Of a stretch of 52,195 nucleotides of DNA, positions 35,196 through 48,900 are shown in pieces; position 1 is the first letter of the stretch; every line of letters begins with the position of its first letter. The DNA is from Helochares maculicollis (Eukaryota > Arthropoda > Insecta > Coleoptera > Hydrophilidae): contig JAWQRO010000154.1 of the NCBI GenBank assembly GCA_033557835.1, positions 1 through 52,195 on the forward strand, in the 5' to 3' direction. The notes beneath the pieces are model-generated. The model was given only the letters and a program-made list of their open reading frames with translations. It made no database searches and had not been told where the DNA came from. A program made the position numbers and the translations under genes.

Positions 35196-38100
35196 AAATA
35201 AAAATCACTGCAGAACACTTTTGCCACTGTAAAAAATACTGTGACACGTTGATACTAAATGGCTTGTAAACAAAGAATGAATTTACAGATTGAAATGAAA
35301 CTTCACATAACTTCACATGAAGATTTTTTACAACATAAGAAAAAACAACTAGTAGCAACGTCCTTTCTTACCGAACTGAAAAGTTATTGAACAATCTACT
35401 AAATGATTGCCATTATAAAATACATTGATTGACCGACCATACTCATAAGTACTCATTTTACTAACAAGCCACTTGATTTTTTCTCGAACATATTTTTAAA
35501 TTTATACATATTAATGCGTTAATTAAGATACTGTAAAGTAGATCACTACGATGTCCGAAAACAGAGCAAAAAATATCTGGCCATTAATTATTCAAATTAA
35601 TTCATGACAGAAATAAAGATACGAAAGTGTATAAAAAATGAACCGGAATTGTTTTGGCTTTGACACAAAAATGCGTGGCAGTTGAATAAACACATGTAGA
35701 CGGCAGTCTTCTTTGCGGGAAGACGATATGAACAACTAAATTATTTAATCAAATTTGACATCCCCATCCAGAAATTTACATACGCTAAGGCAGCAAAAGC
35801 GGGCAGCTGCATTTTTTCGATAGAGTTAACAAAACAGAACTCTTAGGCGTCTACGTCCATCTGGAGATTATAAAGCATAGATACGGTTTTTAAGGGACCT
35901 TCGGCTACTGGCGTGTCATAAAATCGAACAACGGTTTTACTGCTTCTGAATCGTATAATAAAAATAATAAATTTTATTAATTATAAAAGTTAGCTTATCT
36001 CTCAGAGTGTTAACGACATTTTAATAGATGTCACATCACACTATGTACCCTGAGGAAATCGGTTGTTAAAACGGTAGACGGACGAAAACGTCTTTATTAT
36101 TCATAATAAATAAATTCTTCTTTCGGTTTTACTTAATAATTCATCCTTTAAAATCTCATAAACGCAAAATCCGCTTGATGGTAGTTTTATGTGCCTCTAG
36201 TAAAATTAGCAACATAGGTACTTAAATCGTCGTTATGTTTAATAGTTACATATATTATTATTATGAACGCATTGCTTTAGTTTTAATGGTACTGATAAAG
36301 TTATAAAGCTTACGCTGTTAATTTTACTTTATTCCAGCTAGTACTTTATCAGTTTCATACCTTGATGCAAATAGTACAATCGAATTAAGTTAACCGCTTT
36401 ACCCCCGGGATTTTTTTGTTAAAAATTTAATTAAATACATCATGCTTTTTTATTTTCAATTGGAAATAAATACTTTGAAAATTAGCTAAAAAAGTAAAAA
36501 ATAAACATTGAAATAATAAAGTCGGAAATTATTAATATTTTTTGTTACTAAATAATATTTACTATACTACTAACAATAACATTGAATAGTACACGCATAA
36601 ATCAATAGTTTAACTGTACATCTATTTTTAATAGAGGCGTTCGTAAATAGTCCGGTTTTGGATTTGAATATGCTCCCGGATCATATGATCATATGAATAT
36701 AAATATTTATTTGTAAGCACATATACTCTATTTTATATCACCTGAGCAAAAAACAATTAAGCTAGAGATAATTTTTGTTGGCCAATATGTTTTATTCTCT
36801 GCGTTACAGGTAATACTCATGACCATTATATTTGCAAAAACTTGCATTCTCGATGGACTTCTACTCCATTGATTGTTAGTATTTGAATTTGATGTTACTC
36901 TTTGCTGTATGAAACATAAAAATGCCTTGTCTACAATTATTTTTAATAGTTCGCCATTAAAATCATAGTTGAAATGTAAAGTAAATGAAAAAGTGTCTTC
37001 GTTTATTAAAAAATGTCCAATAAATTCTAATAGTCTTGAACACGAGAGATAATTTGTACGGACAACGATTTCGATTCATTCGTCTACTAGTTCACCTTCA
37101 TTTTGGGATGTCTCTTGCGAAGCTAAACTAAAATTAAAGAACTACTGTCTGAAGCTTGCAATCTATCCTCCCAATCACTATCACTACATATCAGAAAAGG
37201 ACCCCGTTTATCAAAACAACAGCGACAATTACTGCACAAGTAAAAATGAGTAGTGATCAAAAAAAGAACAGACAAACTTACATCATGTTATAAATAGTTT
37301 GTTTTATACAAGAAAGTCCTTTATTCGTGTCAATCATGTCAGAATTGCGACATGTCAAAACCGGGGCGATACCAGCTTTCCTTCTTATTGTAGGCCGATA
37401 AAACTAAATATAAGTAGAATTCGTAAAAGTACAAAAATTTTTGAATTACCATACACCTACTATTTTGTTAGGTTTTTCAGTTTAGAATAACACTTCCAAT
37501 TTTACAAAATAAAGAAAAGGGTCCACAAAGCCAAAAAGCAAACAAAATACAGACTAGCAAATTATCTCGACCTGAAAGTAGTCGAAATCAGCAAAGGTAC
37601 ACAATCTAAAAAAATTGTAATGTAAAACGTTCTAAGAAAAAAATTTAAGAGTCGACAATAAAACGATATGTGAGGAAAATAACTTCTTCTGGAAGACGTA
37701 AAGGCATTGTTCGAAACCAAAGATCGTACTTAAAATCATCCAAAATTCCCGCCAACAAGAACATAATTTGAGGGAGGGCAGTTTTTCTGAACTCGCAGTA
37801 ATAATGAACGAACGTGTTGTTGGGAAACACGAGATGCCACTTATAGCAGCTACCGTCGCAGGTTTTATTACACTACGTGTACTGCTCGAAGAGTTGGAGC
37901 TCTAAGCGGCAGAATACGATCAGAAAGTGTACTACAACCTCCAGAATTTATATATTCGCTAAGCAGGCTCGACTCACAGTGGAACGCTTGAGATAAGAGC
38001 CATGTTTTGTTTATTTAAGTGCTGATATGCCTCCGCAAGAATATAATTTTTATAGGACACCTATAAGGAGTGCTCAGTACTAATGGGGTTTATTACCACT

Positions 38101-39803
38101 GCCGCCGATAAGCTCCACAACTGCAAGTACAAATTACCTTAAAGGCCCTTTTCTCGATATGATTTAATTATTGAACAGACATCCTGAATTTATATTAATG
38201 GTACAGATACAATCCTGGAGATTATGATTTGACGGAATTACATTAGTTTCTCAGGTTTAAGTCTCGATAGTTATCTTGGAAAGTGTCAATGTGGATTGAA
38301 CACATAATCAATCGCATTCGGTTGCCTAATTCCGACCTTTATTTTACCTGCAGAATTCACGTGGTTATCGAAGAGAATACCCCAAATCACTTTAAGGTGT
38401 ACTCTAGGTCAGTTATTCTGCTCTGTTGCTAACGCGACATTATATTTTCATTGAAGTTCAAAATGTTATCCTACGTTCCAGTAAATAAGTAATACCATTG
38501 ACAAGACTGATCAAAGTTGCTCCTCTGTTAGAATATTGTCTGCTTTGCAAAGTTTACAATACCAGAATGTTGAATTTTTGATATCATTAAGCATATGTCG
38601 AATCGACAATATCAACCTGAAGTGAATGTTTCAAGTGGAATATAGATGTTAGCCAATATACTTAAGAATGGCTAGAAGGGATCATTTTGATGTTAATATT
38701 TAAGGTGTTTAAGTCAGCCCGAACAATTAGGATGTGAAGCTCAACCAAAATTAGCACATATTGAAGGGCAGTCCTTTAAAATTTTGAGGATTGGGAATTT
38801 ACTGCAAAATAATAAATTTACTGAAAAGAGATCCTCCTATTTTAAATTTAATTAGCATGGTTTACCTTACGCAAATAAATTACTGTCATATGCAATAAAT
38901 CTTCTGACACTTCGTAGTAATATATCTAACATATCAGTAATTCTAAAGAGTGGGTCATTAAATAACATGAAGTATATGATGAGAATTTAAATCGTTGATA
39001 TGTATTATCGCGCCGCAATTAAATAGTTATTAATTATGTGAGTAGCTAGAATTCTACTGCGTGGAGAGCGGGAGTTTTATATATAAACGCAAGGCAAAGT
39101 GCATTCCAGGCTTGGCGACATTTTCTGTAATTTATATAAATAGTTCCACAAATCTTAGGCGCGAATTGTGTGCAAATGAGATACTAGTGGTAGTCTGTCA
39201 GAAAATACATCAGGATCCATTAAAATGCGCGTCTCCAAAGCTACGGTACTACCAAATAGTAATTAATTAAACCATCCTCACGAATTCCTCCCACCGCATT
39301 TTGTAAATAGCTACTGATTTTTGTTGCTTTTTACTCTACCGTGAGCAATGCAAACTGCAAACAAATAAACGAATTAGTTGTTATCCTATAGAAAATCAAT
39401 TTAAAAATGAGTTGTTTTTCTTACAGTTTGCAAATTCTTAATATCACCTGCATATTTTGTTGTTAATGTCTAAATTGCAGAATAGCTTCCATAAATCGAC
39501 AGTCACTTTGTGTTATTAATTATTATTACTGTCGTTATGAACAATTATTTCCATATTTCTCAACCGGCAAACAAAATTTGCCTGGATGATTTTATCAGTA
39601 TTAATACATTGTGTTATGTATTTCTGAAACACATGTCAAACTCATAACTTCAATGATAAATACCAATACACCACCTCATACAGTACGTTTGAATCTACTA
39701 TCAAGCTGAAATTTGGAAGTTGTTTCGTTTTTTTAACACATAAACAATATTTCAACTAAACAACGTTTTTATTCAGTGTGCTACTTTAACTTATTGTTTT
39801 ATA
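35196..39803. other. No confident gene
   Basis: AT-rich with a few less AT-rich patches (35760-36080, 37640-38000, 39050-39240). The 37640-38000 patch is open on both strands: minus 37645-37830 continues upstream as a Cys-containing frame, and the plus strand from 37802 begins MNERVVGKHEMPLI. Neither has a known motif. A plus frame at 39061-39270 and another at 37299-37490 are also unsupported. A 14-bp palindrome CATATGATCATATG is at 36682-36695. Confidence 0.45.
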
Positions 39804-41082
39804 AGGAGTACAAATAAGTTTCCGCTGTTTTTTATGAAAAATTGAATATTTATTGTAACAGAACGGTAGTTTAAGTTTATTCAAAGTATTGTCCATTACT
39901 AGCAACCACGTTTTCCCATCTCTCAGGCAGCATTCGGATTCCACAACTGAAGAACTCCTTATCTTTTGAGGCTATCCACGTATCAACCCAATTTTTGGTA
40001 TATTTATATGTTGCGAACCGCTGCTCCGGCAGAGTATGTGCCATTGACCGGAACCCATAATAGTCGGATGGCGCTATGTCTGGTAAATACGGCGGGTGGG
40101 GTAACACTTCCCAATCAAGGGTTTTCAAATAGTTTTTCACCGGAACCGCTACACGCGGACGAGCATTATCATGGAGTAGAATTATTTTGTCGTGTCTAGA
40201 ATAGTATTGAAAGCGTTCTTCCTTTACAGCGCGGCTCAATCTCATCAATTGTGTTCGGTAGAGAGTTCCAGTGATTGTTTCGCTCGGATTAAGCAACTCG
40301 TAATACACCACACCTAGCTGATCCCACTATATATACACCATGAGTTTTTTTCCGTAAATATTCGGTTTTGCTGTGGATGTTGACGCGTGGCCAGGTGTTC
40401 CCCATGATTTCCTTCTTTTTGGGTTATCGCACTATATCCATTTTTCATCCCCTGTGAGGATTCAATGTAAAAAAAAACTTTTTTATGCCTGGCTCGCAGC
40501 ATTTTGCTCATGCATAATCGGCGTTTAATATCTCTTGGCTTCAATTCGTATGGAACCCAATTTCCTTGTTTATGAATCATTCCTAATGATTTTAAACGAT
40601 GTCAAACTGCTTGCTGGGTGACTTCTAATGTGAGAGTAAGTTCCTTTTGTGTTTAAGACGAACCTTCCTCCAATAATTCTTCGAATTCTGCATATTCGTA
40701 AATTTTAGGCCTTCTACTGCGGTCTTTGTTTTCTACATCAAAATCACCCTTTTTAAACTTTTGAAACCACTCACGACACGTTCTCTTACTCAAAGCAGCT
40801 TCATTATATGCTTCTACGAGCAATCGATGCGCCTCAGCTGCAGATTTTTTTAAATTTAAGAAATAAATTAAAAGTTCCCGCAAATGACGTTTATTTGGTT
40901 CAAATTTAGGCATTTTTAGCTCAAGAAATTATATTTTACTAGCACGGAGTCACTAATATAGTAAAGATATGTTATTTTAGAACGAACAGACTAATTTTTA
41001 AGCCGGTTATCACCTGCAAATTCTAACGAAAGCCGCGCCCCCGACACCTTCCTTAAAACGGCGGACACTTATTTGTACTCCT
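39804..41082 (-). mobile_element. Mariner C, both terminal repeats present
   Basis: About 1.28 kb. Left end reads TAAGGAGTACAAATAAGT then TTCCGC; right end read on the minus strand reads TAGGAGTACAAATAAGT then GTCCGCCG. The exact edge is uncertain by one base because the target TA overlaps the tip. Transposase is on the minus strand and resembles family B. The element is complete in length but its gene has several stops. Confidence 0.9.
39877..40913 (-). pseudogene. Mariner C transposase (five stops, net frameshift)
   Basis: Start ATG at 40911-40913 (MPKFEPNKRHLRELLIYFLN), stop TAA at 39877-39879. N-terminal domain shows TCREWFQKFKKGDFDVENK; WVPYELKPRDIKRR follows. The catalytic triad is intact: LTGDEKWI, LLHDNARPRVAVPV and LPDIAPSDYYGF, with 34 residues between the second and third Asp. 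In-frame stops lie after LLEEGSS, after QQAV, in LH-stop-ILTGDEK, after KWI and after MVYI; a frameshift sits in a poly-A/T run near 40475. The last 144 codons are open. The first Met is chosen because it matches the MxxFxPNKxHLR start of family A. Probably mauritiana or vertumnana type; I am not sure which. Confidence 0.92.
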
Positions 41083-44000
41083 AATAGTACTACTTAATCA
41101 TACAAAAATGTTGGGTAAGCATAAATTTTACCTGTATCGCACATGAAACAACAAATAATATTTATCATATTGGCAAAATAACAAATGATAAGTGTAGATT
41201 AAACATGAGTGAAGAAATAATAACATACTAATACTGTAAAATTGTTCAGCCCTTCAATTGGTACTAACACCAACAACAGTAGTTCTTGGAACTGTCAACG
41301 TGCTATGATCCAATCCAACATTTTCACATGCTCATAACATGAGGTTATACCTTCTGTTCGCGGGTAAAGCGAAAAAGCCTTACAAGTGCGAGAGCAAAGA
41401 AAGAATGTTAACCTGAAATTATGTATCATCAGGTTGCCGTAGCTGAACTCCAAGAAGAGAGAGAACTAATCAACAGCGTAAAACACATAGTTTGTAGAAT
41501 TACACACTAGAATAGAAGTAATTGTGAGGAGGTATTTTCGTTACAATAATTGGAAAATGTTCTTGAAGGTAAGTGACTACACATAGAAATTCTAAAGACA
41601 TGTTACGATGCAAAAAGTTCACTGTTTTCTATATACTTATGTAATTTTATTTCAAATAGGAATTCTTTTATTTTGTGTGGTCTAGTTGCAGTAACGTGGA
41701 GTCGTGATGTAAAATATTTTGCAGTATAAAATATTTTTCTGTCTTTCTGGCCGGCACTTGCGTAATTCTTGGTGGTGTAATTATGTTGTGGCCGTGATAC
41801 GATCGTAACGCATTTATTGCATGTTATGCGTTTAATATGACTATCTTAGACGATTAGTCATTATGTCTATAGTAAAGCATTTTTCGCTTGCATTCGCACT
41901 GACTTGCAAGTAGATATTGCGACTTGTTCTCGCCAAGGAACTATCTATTTTATTTAGACTACATTGAGTTAAGAGTCCTCTTAGCCTGCTACATTTGATA
42001 CCAAACCAGAGCAAAAAAATAGGCGAGGAAGTCTCGCTACAGACCGCTTACATTTCGCATTTCTTTGATCCAAATTATGACAATAATTGCAGTTGCAAAC
42101 TCTTGTTAGTTTTAATGAGGTTCTTAACACGGGCTTTAAATGAATGTGCGCTCGCACATATTTGAAGCCCATACTGATATCTAATCAATGAATCGATGAT
42201 GAATTCTCAGTTCTGCTGTCCGATATCAGTGATCAGAAGCGAAGACCGGTCTGGTCAGTGCATTCCCCTTTCCTCACTCGCGCCATTCCTTCGTGAGCTC
42301 AGTACAGTCGCCACTAAACTGTTCTCGCTAGCAACAAAGAGGATAATATGTTGATATTTCATGGAAGAAATTTTACTTTAACACAGCTTCCACCAATTTT
42401 TCATACGACAATTATATTAGTGGACGTTTGTCTTCCAAAAGTTTAACATTATTTGTCTTACACCCGAAAGCCCCAATTATTAATTAGGGGAGTGTATAAC
42501 GACTCTTATTGGTATTGTGGCCCTAGATTCGTGTTTGGTATATTTCTTACTTGTATTTACGTTTTTTAACCAACTTTATTTTATGTATCAATACACCAAC
42601 GATTTATTAATCCGTTTAGAAACACACTTTTTGTACAAACATAGACGTGCTGGCAATTACTAAACAAATAGCTCAGGTTCGTTGTCCTAATCATTTAGGT
42701 ATAAGACAACGATTTTCTTTAACAACCACCTGTCACTCGGATGTAGGTTAATACGTTATCGTGATATTACCTAATATATTTTAATTTGAGCACTTTCAAT
42801 AGTGTCACTTAAATTAATTGATAGATAAGTGTAGCGGGGCGCAGGTGGCATTCCAATCTACAGGTAAGAACTAAGCTTTTACCTTCGACCTACTATTACA
42901 AAACGTAGCAATAGGTCTTTTTTAGATTACTTGAAGATTTTAATTGTTAAATATACAATTGTCACGTTTTAGTCTTTTAAATGATATTTCATTTGCATAA
43001 ACATAAGATATGATGTGGTGTATTTTAAACAAATAACTGCTTCATCGAATATCGAACCAAAATTGGATTTATTTGTTCTAAAAGGAAGTGAATAATATTT
43101 TATGCTACAAGGGACTGGTTCGCGAAATATTCAGTTATTAGTATTGTACTTATTAAAATCACTGAGCGGACATTAAACGAACGCAGACAAGGACATGACA
43201 GTCAGAAGCTCCGCACAGAAGACATTCAATTACAAAACTGACTTTAATAAGACCAAGACGCCGACTAGAAGCTATCTTGCTTTTGCATGACATATACTCA
43301 TCTTACCTTCGCGGTCTGTGTCACCGACATCTGTCAGTCACGGGGAAGTCTCTGGGCTGATGCGGTAGATCGCATCACATCACAGATGATCGCTATACTC
43401 CCGTATTCTCTTCTTAGATGGTTGACTCTAAATGGGCACTGACGATCTTAGAATTGGATTACGAGCATTTGTAAGTTGATATTGCAACTAATGTCAGCGT
43501 GTCGTTTTCAATTGTAACAGTATATCTTCCTTGATTTGTAAGTTAGAATATGATCAGAGAAATTACATGACGTATATATCAATTTCTTATAAAGCCGTTA
43601 TTTATTTAAAATGTTGAAAGACATAAATACGTAACACTAAGTAAATAACCAGTTACCAACTGTATTCCGATTCCAATTTAGGGTACGAATTTTTGGCAAG
43701 GTGAAACCCTTTGAAAATTCACCTTTATAAAATGCAGTCTCCTAACTACAACACCTGCTTGCTATATTATCGTTCATCAAACGATATCAACTAGGTTCTG
43801 TCTTAAATTGAAAAATTAATAATAAATACACTTGGAAGCATATACGGACTATACGGTGGATTGATATAGGATTGTTAGAGGAATAAAAGCGTTAGAGTTT
43901 TGTTAGAAATACTTTTCAAATTAATTCATTTAAACATTGTTATGCTGCGTTTGCATTTATTTTATAGAAATATGACCCCTTTTTGTAGCACAAAACTTCT

Positions 44001-45860
44001 CTGTTTTTCCGACACAAGATCATGTCAGGGTTTTGACACCGGTCTCTAGGTTGACCGAAGAGTCAAATAAAAATCACAAAATTAGAATAACTATACATTG
44101 CCTAAATACGTTGTGAAATTGTATTTTAAGCAAGTAGAGCACATTATTTTATGTCAAAATCCTGCTGAATTTAAGTAAATTCTATATTATATTGCGTGTT
44201 CTTGGAAATGATCACACACTCACGAGTTCTGGCATAATACATGTTTTCCTTTTACTACTAAACTTTTGCTGTTATAAAATATCTAAACTATGTAAAACAT
44301 TAATGATTCATTTGATACTGTCGTGGGTAAAATAACGGAGGAATTCTATGAGAAAAAGATTTGGTTATCCTAAGAACTAATTAGCACGTCAAAATATGCC
44401 CGAATAAAATATAATCCTTTGTTAGAAACGCACATAAGCCCATTTACATAGCACCTAACTGTAATTATTCGAAATTGCTGACTATAAATCCTTGAGTCCT
44501 AAAATATGTGTAATATATTTCGAAAGCCTAATTTGCTCCGTGCACATGCGTTATAAAAGTTGTTTAAAATTCAATAGGCGCAACAAAGAAATAAACTTGA
44601 ACCGTCAAGGAATTTCCGTCATTATCTATTACATTACTATGCATGCACCAAATTGTTTTACTATATATTACGAAGAATAATTTATCGAAAATGTTGGCTG
44701 TAAAATATAGCTGTAAAATTAGAGGAAGCCAATACACAATGTTTTACTATGCGAAGCTATAAAAATGCTATAAACTTACAGCTACTATGTACATCAAGTT
44801 TTAAGAAAAACACTTGCCTAGTTTTCTCTAGTTTGATATTGTGTAACAAAACTGTTGAAAAAATAGCAACAAAATTATAAAACATCGCAAACTATATCTG
44901 CTCTTAACGCTTAACTACCCACTTGCAGGATATACTTAGATTTTAGTCTGTAACGATGTGCAAAAATGAAAAGCAGATGAGGTAAATGACGCGGAAATTA
45001 GAATTTAGAACATGTATTAAAGTTTCTGAATTTACCATTTCAGTTTAGTATTAATGAAGCCTAAACAAGTTGCTTATTTTTACCTCAAAACCGCTCGCCG
45101 CTGTTGTCTCCAGGATATGAAAACGAAAATGGACGTGGAACTTTACGTAACTTGTAGACAAATAATAGCCTAAAAGAAAATAATTACATACGCGTAAACT
45201 ATCATTAAGTATTAAATTATTTTCAATTAGAATATTCAAGATACTTGTCTCACCTATCATTTACTTTGCGTGACTCCTGTAAAAACATAATTGCATCTAT
45301 TGAACTTTTTTTATCTCCAAACAGCATCTGCATTGGAAAATACAGTTAACGGTTGATATATTTAAGAGGCTTATAAAATCAGAATTTCATACCGTGCGAA
45401 CATCGTCAAATATTAGTCTTTCGGTCGATACTAAACAATAAGGGACATAAGCAGTAAATTGTAAATAAAAAGAGCCAGGGTATAAAGTTGTTTGTTTTCT
45501 CGTCATACACTTAAAGAAATTTTCGTTTGATTATACAGCTTCCTCTGTACAAAGAAATGAAACAATTTGCAGTACGCACCGTGCAATTTACATGGCTCAG
45601 CATCTTATTAACTTAAAACGCTGCAGAATGTATAGTCATGCAAAATTAAACAAGAAGGTGGACCCTACTAAAGAGTTGGAAGTACGAAACAAATCAACTC
45701 CCGCAGAAAGGTAGTAAAATTGTAAGGTAGCTTATTTTCAGTAGTTTTGCACTCATATTGCTCGTCTGCTTAATTATTTTCGATGAGCGAAAAATGATAA
45801 CGCGACAAATATCGGCGTAGTCTAAAAAATTGAGCATTCGTATATCAATTATTTTCTGTA
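41083..45860. other. No gene seen
   Basis: AT-rich. Less AT-rich patches at about 42180-42310 and 43180-43450 (the latter with GATCGCATCACATCACAGATGATCGC-like text around 43370) may be regulatory. Frames at 41981-42172 (-), 44492-44680 (+) and 45051-45260 (-) lack motifs. Confidence 0.5.
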
Positions 45861-45917
45861 TTCTAACTCCAATTAGTTTTTCTAACTCAAATTAGTTTTT
45901 CTAACTCAAATTAGTTT
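45861..45917. repeat. Three tandem copies of a 19-bp unit
   Basis: TTCTAACTCAAATTAGTTT at 45880-45898 and 45899-45917, and the same with one change (CTCC for CTCA) at 45861-45879. A minisatellite-like array, possibly variable in copy number. Confidence 0.92.
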
Positions 45918-48900
45918 CCCTATATTCATTTCGTATATTTGTTATTTCCCTAGTTTGATTTTCTCGGAACACTAGTAGAAGTTTGTATGGTCGAAATTCA
46001 GTTTGGAATAGTTTACATAAGTTAAATTCGAATTGAATATAATGTCGTTAAAAATATTTGGCTAATCAGCCTGTTGATTGTTTGTTTAAGCACACGATGA
46101 TGTTGATACAAAGAATGCAACCCGCTGTCGGTATTCTCAAAATTATTATAAATTATCTACTTCTGCACGAAAAACAATAATTGCATCGTCTAAAAAAGCT
46201 ACGGACTTAAAACCTATAATTACGGGTATCGGTTCAGTGGATTGAGACCAGCCCCAAAAGACGGACGGGCGTAAGGGGGGCCTAATACCAGTGCTGCATA
46301 TTGGGATATAAATTTACCCTTGCTTAGGAATTTACACTTCCTGGGCCATCTTGAATTTTGATATATTGACCAAATTATAGGCTATAATTTTATCGGTAGT
46401 ATTTTCGCAATGATTAACTTTCGATGTTTTATTTAAATATACCTGCAGCTGTATGATTTGTATGTGGGACCAGGAATAACGTCCCAAGTGCATACCTATG
46501 ATAAATGTGTTGTTGGTTAACAATAATTCTTGGGTGCACGAATGAAAGTTTTGCCTAGATCAAGTTACTCATAATGTAGTATTATAACATAACTGCATTG
46601 TTTAAGGTTAAACGATGAATAATTTGACTCGCTATAAAAAATTGAATTTCTAATAAAAATACATAAATTTGGAAAGTACTACATGAAATTTTGTTTCTTT
46701 TACAGTTCGGATATTCTGGCACAAAAGTCTTTATTAATAGAATGCATGTTTTTTTCAGGATATTAGGTAAGTGTAAATTGCCTACATTTTGGACTAATTA
46801 TCATTCTCGGAAAATTTATCTATTTTTATTTTAGATAAATTCTGCCAGACTGTTTCTTGAAATATGGAAGATTAGTCTATTTGATGAAAACTAATGCCAA
46901 AATTATGATAGGTTCCTTGTTTTTAATTCACTAGTCTTCCACTCTTTATACCAACATTACATATCTTGTCGTGGACAAATTAAATACTTAGTATTAATAA
47001 CATTTTATTTTGTAGTAAGCAATCAATATAACTGGAAATGTTTTATATCATTCGGTGTTCGTGTTAATTCTGGAGTATTCTCTTAAAAATGTTATTCCAA
47101 AATAAAAAAACTACATTTTAAAAATACAAAAATACAAATAATGTTCTGTTGAAACTAGCCAATTTGTAATAAAATATGCAGAGTTGTGGAGAGGCCCACA
47201 TTATTAAGGTGGACAAAACGGCACCAACAGTTTTTGAATGTCATTTTTAGTCGCATGTGGTAAGTACAAAGATGACTGTGATTTTTGTTAATACTTGTAG
47301 ATGATGTTTACACAATTTGTAACCCTTTAGAGTTATTATGTGATGACCATGAAAATTCTGTAGGATAGTGCAATTCATTCATCATCTCGCTCTTGAGCCA
47401 TGTTAGAACGAAAGAACTCCGTTGTAACAGTGAGATGACAATAGCGGGCGCGGCTGACCTGATGACCCTCTAAGACAATAGCTGCGTAACTCATCACTTT
47501 ATTGACATATGTTATAAAGACATGAGATTTATTTTCTATGCGATAATTTTTAAATAAACACTTAATTTATCCCTAGCTTATAACAACACATTCAATCGAA
47601 ATAAAAAGCAAATATGTGAAGTGCGGACTGACAGAATGATGTAAGAGCGAAGAGATGTAAAACGATGTTTCTTACAGTTTGTACGTGTCTATAAAATAAA
47701 GAACTGCTCTTACAAAGAGCGAAGACTTCATATTTCAATTGCGTTCTTAGCAAGTGCCAGTCGTAAAAATAAGTAGTATATTTGAAATTATATAATAACG
47801 ATCGTATCAGCGATTGTGAAACAAATAGTAGATTTTGTTGCAAAAACCACTGTAACCCTTCAACTGAGTATTAAACTCAATTATTACTTATTAAAAGCAA
47901 TATTTTTTGCAGATTCGCATCTAATAATTATATTAGATTCTTAGGATTGTACCATTTATTGTAGATAATTTATTTAGTTATATATGCGGAAAAATTATTC
48001 ATTTTTTTTCAAGAATAAATATATCTGTGGCCTTTTTTGAGGTTATTTTTGGGCTTTCTTGACTTATAACGTATTTCAACAGGACATATAGTTCTGATAT
48101 ACAGTTAAAATAGAATGAAAATAAAGAGAATAAAGGCAAATTAGATTAGCAATAGATATAAATACGATTATCTCGTTTTTTTTATTGTTATTAATAGTGT
48201 GAAATAAAGTAGTAACAGAAATCTTTGGGTAATAGCAAGAATGACGTCAAAAGTAATGAAAGATAAAAGATTTGGTAGAAAATAAAATGATTTCGTTTTA
48301 GCAGACTTGAATTGGATTACTCTATTAGGCAAAAAAAGACTATATGGAGCATGTCATATAAATTATCAACATCTTTTCTTTATATATAAAGTCTACATAG
48401 AAAGGGTTACTGAAAACTAGACAAATTTTGTGTTGCTTACGATCAAAAGTAAGCATTACTAAACACACATTTTTAAGTAAAATGTTTGATTTACTCAATT
48501 TTTAGTTAAAAAATGAGCATAGGTGATTGTATCTCAGTCAGAAAAAGATTATAAATCACTATGAAAATTAGTCTGAGGTTAATCATGCAATGAAATGGTA
48601 AATACCTTGCCCCTATACCAGACAAAACTGATAAGCATGGCTAGATTAAACAGATAGTTAAGATCGCATCGCTTAAGAAAAACCAGCAAAATAAAAACAA
48701 ATTTTAATTACCCGATGAAAAATGACGGCACAACGAGCTGACTGAATTAATTACAAATAGAAGAATATTATGCGTACACTTAATTTAATGCAAGCTGTGT
48801 GTGAGCAGGTGTATAATTAAAATGCATAATATGATTAGCGAAGAAAGCCGGATATAAGTTTGTGTAACAGGAAGGATGTGCGGGATTTATATCAATAAAC

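Noticed and set aside
45861..45917. CRISPR-like array
   Set aside because: The units are directly adjacent without spacers, in a eukaryotic context; this is a minisatellite.
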